DNA from: Vigna angularis
Taxonomy: Eukaryota; Streptophyta; Magnoliopsida; Fabales; Fabaceae
Direction of reading: 5' to 3'
NCBI RefSeq assembly: GCF_016808095.1
Contig: NC_068973.1
Coordinates: 30,064,077-30,128,076 of the forward strand
DNA length: 64,000 bases
The first letter of the stretch is position 1. The number at the start of each line of letters is the position of its first letter. Position numbers and translations under genes: made by a program. Positions 58,378 through 64,000 of this stretch are shown here, one piece after another. Below the pieces are notes generated by a model, which was given only the letters and a program-made list of their open reading frames with translations, was not told where the DNA came from and searched no databases.

Positions 58378-59893
58378 ATCTCATCTGCAAATGTTTTTGC
58401 AAAAATCAATAGATGTGTTAGCACCTGCACTGTTCCGGTATCGGCCTGTTGGTTTGCCTGGCTGGTGTCTGATATATTTGTTTTTATGCCGTTGAAGATA
58501 ACTGCATGAATAGTGTGGCATCATTTGGCAGCAGATTCATTTTCTCCCATGACGTTGAACGCTCTACTGTGATTTATGACATCTTTGTTGTAAGTAATAA
58601 TAATGTTGAGGGATTCAGATCAATGTACAAATTTTAAATGCTCAAGCTTCCCTAAAATTCAGCCACCTTGCCCAGATTGTGATCAGAAGGGTATATATAT
58701 CTTATATTTAGGTTATTAGATATGCACAATTGCACGCGATATTCTGTGGGAATGAGTGATAATTCAATTATATACTTGTATCCTTTCTTTTGTACGAATA
58801 GAAAAGTTTCGATTCATATATTCTTTTTTTCTTCTGAATCAATGAGATTGTTTCTGATTTTTTGTTTCTCTTATTGAAATGTTAATAGTTGAATAAATCC
58901 GAAGCATTATCATTGAGGTTTGTTTATTTATGACCCAGTTGATTATCATTCGAGAAAATCGACTGATGCCATTTAAGAATAATCAGGCCTGAAATATAGC
59001 AATCAAATATCTGAAATTATTAGAATATGACTAACAATCCAACGAGAATGCGATCAAGAACCACGACCAGAGATTGGAAGATGCAGTGTGCTCATTTAAG
59101 ACAGAAAGTGATACCATGTTAAGACTGAAATAATGAGCAGTGTGCAAACAAGTGAAAGAAAAAGAACAAAAATTCTAAAGTTGAAAATGCAGTTAATACT
59201 TTCATTAATAATGGGTTGAAAATAGTGCATATTAGATGAGATAATTTTTATCCTATGAGAGAGGATTTTGAGTATTATTTGTCTATGGAGCCAATGCATC
59301 ATGCTTGTAAATAAATAGTTTTGCTGATGCCGAAAACATGGAGAACTTCTTAAAATATGATTAAAAAAATAATATTGAATTAGTTATGGGTGAGCACAGC
59401 AAATAAAAGTGGAACTTTTTCTTAAATCAAACATATTGAACAATTCCATGTCTCTGATAGGTTTAGTATTTTTTGCTTTTGAAACAACATTTGAAGGTAA
59501 TGTTGTTGTACATGCTTTCTTCCTCCGAAAACATACCATGTCATTGCAAGTTGCTACAGACTGCTCTATTGGTGGATTTGCTTTCGTTTTTTCTTTTTCA
59601 TTTCTGGAAGTTGACTCCATATCTGACACTTTCCTTAGAACTAGTAAAATACATTTTAGGGTACTCTCAAGGCCTACAAGGAGGAGGAGAGTTTGATTAC
59701 TTCGTACTCATTCTCAAATCAAAAATTCCTTTAATTTTATATATTGATATTAAATTTTTATCTTATACTCATTTTCATTGGATAATAAGTATCCTCACAC
59801 TTTTCTTCATATCAATTTTTATACGATTCTAAATATTAATTAAATAATTTTCTTACAAAAAATTACAATAATAATATGACATTATTAAGTATT

Positions 59894-59953
<60 letters not shown>

Positions 59954-60325
59954 AATATTTACAAAAGGCCTAGAGTTTATTTTGACAATTCATTTATTTA
60001 GCTTATAGTTCTATGTTGTTTTATGAGTACACTAAACACATCGAGATAAATTATTATATGATTTATGAGAACCCTTCTTTCTATTTTGTCTTCTAATTAA
60101 CTGTGAATATATTGATTAAACATTTTTATCATAAGCTTTTGATAATTATATATCCAAGTTGGATATTTGGATATTTGTCTTCTAATTAAATTGGATATCA
60201 CCAATGAGAAGACATTAGCATATTATTAACATATATTATTAGTATAGATTTTCTGAAAACTGAATTTGGTATTAGTATATTATAATTATAAATTTTCTGA
60301 AAACTGAATTTGATTATATAAGTTA
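58378..60325. other. 3' flank of the auxilin-like gene
   Basis: The first 200-400 bp should hold the 3' UTR. The rest is AT-rich without supported genes. A 95-codon plus-strand frame at 59409-59696 has no recognisable feature, and its overlapping frames are equally long. Confidence 0.45.
59896..59949. repeat. (TA)n microsatellite
   Basis: About 54 bp of TA dinucleotides. Confidence 0.97.
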
Positions 60326-61646
60326 GATTTAATGGTTTATTTTGTTTTCAGTTTTGTTCAAGTGTGTCAATTAGGTTTTCATCTTTGAAAAGAGTGTCAA
60401 ACGTCCTTTCGTTAAATAGAAAGGAATGAAGTTACGGGATTGATGATATGGCATAAGACGTCCTTCCGTTAAATAGAAACAAATGAAGTTACGGGATTGA
60501 TGATATGGCATAAGACAGTGTTAATGTGTTCTTTTGTAGTGAATTAGAGGTTGACGTGGAAAGTAACTCACCCTGCACGCACCATTGTCTTGATTCCATC
60601 ATTTCATCTTCTTTCACTTTCTCTTCCAAAAAAACTACTCATTCTTGCTCTCAGCAACATCATCACAAATAGATTCATCAACCTCATTCATCACTCCAAT
60701 CTCCATCATCCTCATATAACCACCTCCACATTCAAACCCAACCAAAGTAGAGAAACACCAAAAAAAAGAAGAGAAAAGTAATCGTTGACAGATTTTCGGC
60801 TTCGAATAGAAGTAGTTGAACTCCTTTGTCACACACAAAAGGAAAAAAAGAAAAGGTTGAACTGTCGTAAAGGATGGTGGCAGTATCTTTGGCCAAGCTT
60901 GATGATCGTCACGGTGGTTGGTTCGGTGGAAGAAGGCTCTACGTGAGAGAAGACTAAGATAATGGTCTGCGACGGCGGTCTTAGCCAGTGAGGAGGAGCG
61001 ACGACTCTGGCTTGGCCGCGGCGGTGACTTTTGCAAGAGAGCATCGTTAACGGTGTCGGCAACCTCATTAGTCCAAGTCGTTGCGATGACGAGCGGCGGA
61101 GGCGCGAGCAACGGTGTCGCTTGCAATGCTTCACGGTGTCAAAGCTTACCTTACGCATGCACGAAGGGAGGAACACCATAGTGGTTGGTGGTGTCTCTAG
61201 CGACGATTGGTGCCGTTGACGACAGTTTTGGCTTACCAGAGGGAGGCATGGCGGCGTTGGTCATGCGGAGGGCAGAGCTACCGCTAATGAAGGTGCAGAA
61301 GAGACCTAACTTTGTTTCTGAACAAGAAAAAAAGAAACTAATGGCTTCTAATCTAAAGAGAAAGAAAAGAGGGCTTGGGCTTGAACCAGAAAATACCAAG
61401 TGCATCTCTAAATTTCATTTTTGCACTCATTCATTAACACGTTAACCCAAATATACCTACAAAATAACACGTTAACAATGTCTTCTGTCATATCATCAAT
61501 TTTTTAATTCTGTTTGTTTCTATTTAACATAAAAGACTTCGTCGACACAAAATTTACAAAATATAAACACATTTGACACTCTTTTCAAAAGTTGGACCTA
61601 ATTGACGCATTTAAACAAAATTGTGAACAAAATCAACAATTAAAGC
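60326..61646. mobile_element. Non-autonomous Mutator-like element (1.3 kb) with long inverted repeats
   Basis: About 200-bp imperfect terminal inverted repeats: the left starts GATTTAATGGTTTATTTTG and the right, inverted, GCTTTAATTGTTGATTTTG. Both contain GTCAATTAGGT, TTTGAAAAGAGTGTCAAA and GTTAAATAGAAACAAA. It is flanked by a 9-bp duplication with one difference, TATAAGTTA (60317-60325) and TGTAAGTTA (61647-61655), the size made by MULEs. No transposase. The GC-richer interior (60560-61430) has open frames on both strands up to 163 codons without recognisable domains. It may be captured host sequence (Pack-MULE), but I cannot name a donor. Confidence 0.75.
60409..60514. repeat. Duplicated segment in left MULE inverted repeat
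   Basis: GTTAAATAGAAA and GAAGTTACGGGATTGATGAT followed by ATGGCATAAGAC occur twice in direct orientation, about 57 bp apart. The right arm has only one equivalent, so the duplication arose after the arms were formed. Confidence 0.85.
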
Positions 61647-61655
61647 TGTAAGTTA

Positions 61656-62036
61656 CATGTTCGTAACTGACTTTACTATATTTTGTTTTTCTGTTTTTTC
61701 TCTTCTATAAAATTATTTATATATCTGCTTATAACACACTTATTTAAATCTTTATAATATAATAAGAAAAAATTTATAATACATATTTGATTACTTAGAC
61801 CAGCCATAGCACTGCGTTGTGCAATGTGTCCAGCTACGACAGCGGTGCAGGAAGATTTCTATTTTATTTTATTTTTCTATGGGCCACAATTAAAGGTTAA
61901 CCAAACTGGCTCCCATTATGTTATCTTTGAACTGTGCAGACTTTTTTTACAAAAAATTTATGGAACTTATTAAATCTACAAAAATGTTCTAAAAATTCAT
62001 TTCTTATAAATCTTTAGAAATTCACAGCAAAAATAA

Positions 62037-62074
<38 letters not shown>

Positions 62075-62153
62075 AGTGTTTATCTTTCCTCTGGTATATC
62101 TCAGAATCAGTTTTCTTGCAGTAAAAGCAAATCTCACCAAACAAACATTCATT
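61656..62153. other. AT-rich spacer, no gene seen
   Basis: Contains a (TA)n tract at 62038-62071 and ends in ATT, the left target duplication of the small CACTA derivative. Confidence 0.5.
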
Positions 62154-63012
62154 CATTAGTGCAGAAAGGGTTTTAGACGTCTGTTCTTTTGATTTTTTGA
62201 CGTCCGACCTGTATTCGATGTCTTTGTGGGTGACGTTAGTCAGACGTCCGTTGTGTCAGGCCGGATGTCTATATCGGACAATTCAAAATTTAACACAAAC
62301 GATTAAAAGATTAATTGTTTGGGTTAAATTTCAAACGGGAACTAAGGGTCACTCAATGATTTGATACTTATAATCTAACATGAAAATTATAATAACACAA
62401 CTAATACATGCATATTCAAAAGCCAATAACACATGCAGACCTTAAAGTCAAAAACATGCATACACAAAACCCAATAACATGCGTACAAAAAAATTATCAA
62501 CGACCTAAAACGTAGGCCAAAAACAGTCAAAAACGCCACCCAAGAACACGCAAGAAACTGCATCAAAACGCACCGAAAACGATTTTTAATCGGTCCAAAT
62601 GAAAGATATTTCATCACAGAACAATTTAATCGAATTAAAAGTAAATTTAAACGGTCCAAAACAGAGAAAAACCAATGGACGTTTAAGCGGCTGATAGGGA
62701 AGTTGAAGAGTTGATTGCTTCAGCCTTTTAAACGTCCGTTAGAGGGGCCCCGACGTCTATAATATTATAGACGTCCGACCCCCCAGAACGGACGTTTAAG
62801 CGACTGAGAATTTGAAAGTTGATTGTTTCAGCCTTTTAAACATCCGTTAGAGGGGCCCCGACGTCTATAATATTATAGACGTCCGGCCCCCTCCAGAACG
62901 GACGTCTACAATCCCACTTATTTATGAATATGTCACCGATCAATTATTTACGTTAGTGTTTTTGTGGACGAACGTCTATTGAATAACGTTAAAGGTCAAT
63001 TCAACACTAGTG
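62154..63012. mobile_element. Small non-autonomous CACTA derivative (859 bp)
   Basis: Left end CATTAGTGCAGAAAGGG, right end (inverted) CACTAGTGTTGAATTG, flanked by the 3-bp duplication ATT (62151-62153 and 63013-63015). It contains about fifteen GACGTC(C/T)G words in both orientations as subterminal repeats, clustered at both ends. No transposase. The left terminal C-to-T change (CATTA for CACTA) may have impaired it. It is a different family from the 11-kb element, whose subterminal words are GGTATAAAAAG. Confidence 0.75.
62715..62910. repeat. Tandem duplication of about 110 bp containing perfect 24-bp palindromes
   Basis: The block CAGCCTTTTAAAC...GAGGGGCCCCGACGTC occurs twice. Each copy contains a perfect palindrome of arms GACGTCTATAAT and its complement without spacer, near 62751-62774 and 62860-62883. 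Each also has a GGGGCCCC box next to it. Confidence 0.9.
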
Positions 63013-63039
63013 ATTGATGTTCCAGTTTATAAAATGAAA

Positions 63040-63235
63040 GAAAATATGTTCTTACCTTCCCAGCTAAACATTTAGTAGTGTACAATAATGGGCTGTCATA
63101 GGTATCTTCCATGATGTTATGTGATGAGACAATAACATGAGGTGCTACTGAACAAGATAAACCTGCTCTGTCCATATAACACATTGACCTCCTGAACATG
63201 TCGTTCCTGGAAAGTGTGCTCTAAGTCTCTCCATT
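63040..63235 (-). CDS. Possible exon of an unidentified gene at right edge (partial)
   Basis: On the minus strand a 57-codon open stretch with protein-like composition (CYMDRAGLSCSVAPHVIVSS, then DTYDSPLLYTTKCLAGK) runs to a good splice donor AAG/GTAAGA at about 63052. Just upstream, another frame is also protein-like (EDEWRDLEHTFQERHVQ), suggesting a frameshift or a splice site near 63200. I do not recognise the protein. It may be an intact gene exon, a pseudogene, or a piece carried by a transposon. Confidence 0.3.
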
Positions 63236-63682
63236 CATCTTCATATAATGCAAATAAAAAGTTTTAGTATAAGTCTGGCATTAATATCTCAAAAAATTCT
63301 AAATAAATTACAGTTTTAAACTGTTTAATAATTTCTCTTTAAGTGCATCCAATTCATTCTGTTCTGAAATTAATCACTTTTGGACAATAGATATTATTTA
63401 GCATACCCAAAGAAAAATATTAAATCAATCTCACATAGTTAAGGAGTATTGGAGGTGTATGATTGATACAGATGATGCTAAAAAATGTCATATTAATAAT
63501 AATGAGGTTGTTGTTATTATATAAAAAAAAATAAAAAGAGTGACAATAATATATTGTTATTAATAATAATAATTGTAACGATAAATACTAATAATAATAG
63601 TAAGGACAACAAGTCCAAAATGAAAGTGAGCTGAAAAAAAAAAACATCTATATATATTTTCTCTATTTCTTAATCAGCTTTC

Positions 63683-63747
<65 letters not shown>

Positions 63748-64000
63748 TATTATAATATAGGAACATTAAAAAATTCCAAAAAGTATAAAGAGATTAACAA
63801 TTAATTTATTTATATGGTGATATGTTTTTCTTTTAAACTGCAGTAATTTGTTTGTTATGCAAAACTACTAACATAATTTTTTTATTAATTTAACATAGAA
63901 TCTTATAATAGAATTATTCATTTAAATTTGAATAAAGCATCATCAAAATTCATTAACATACAAATGGGATTTGATCAAATTGATTTCTTAACATAAGTTC
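63236..64000. other. AT-rich DNA, no gene seen
   Basis: Low-complexity AT-rich sequence with AAT-type runs at about 63490-63600 and a long TA tract at 63686-63745. Confidence 0.5.
63686..63745. repeat. (TA)n microsatellite
   Basis: About 60 bp of TA dinucleotides. Confidence 0.97.

Noticed and set aside
60635..61126. 163-codon minus-strand frame as a host gene
   Set aside because: It lies inside the non-autonomous MULE, has no recognisable domain, and competing frames on the other strand are also open. Kept only as possible captured sequence.
62387..62659. Hydrophobic 90-codon minus-strand frame
   Set aside because: Inside the small CACTA derivative; repeated CMHV-like words come from CATGCA repeats, and no start context or homologue is evident.

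Overview
This is plant nuclear DNA: AT-rich, with introns, long (TA)n tracts and dense transposon nesting. The auxilin-like and WAK-like genes and the LTR families fit a dicot. My guess is a phaseoloid legume such as Vigna or Phaseolus, but nothing in the window proves the genus.

Only two ordinary host genes are well supported. A wall-associated-kinase-like receptor gene (3 exons, about 766 aa) lies at 7457-10190. An auxilin-like J-domain gene (9 exons, about 519 aa) lies at 51110-58377, and its 4.1 kb intron 7 holds a decayed antisense hAT (DUF659) transposase. Almost everything else is mobile DNA.

Layout. 1-4230: LTR retrotransposon pieces, with a minus-strand LTR and tRNA-Asp primer site at the left edge. 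7457-10190: the WAK-like gene. 10740-12310: a decayed 48-bp tandem array. 12622-23757: a complete CACTA element with 3-bp AAT duplications, an intact TNP2 transposase and a second multi-exon gene ending in a Ulp1-type protease domain. 24621 to about 50358: one old Ty3/gypsy element of the Tekay/Del type that has been entered repeatedly. Five of the insertions have readable boundaries and matching 5-bp target duplications: GTAAT/GTAGT, ATGGG, ACGTG, ATTGA and GAACC. 51110-58377: the auxilin-like gene. 60326-61646: a non-autonomous Mutator-like element. 62154-63012: a small CACTA derivative. The right edge may hold one exon of an unidentified gene.

The most notable object is the youngest nested element, 39866-49624. 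It has two nearly identical LTRs of about 3.2-3.3 kb, a primer site, a decayed gag, the tail of pol and a GAACC duplication. Most of its pol has been replaced by about 2 kb of foreign DNA in antisense. That insert carries a WUSCHEL-related-homeobox-like gene with its apparent promoter, 5'-UTR intron, coding intron and a frameshift. This is a transduplicated homeobox gene inside an LTR retrotransposon that needs help in trans to move.
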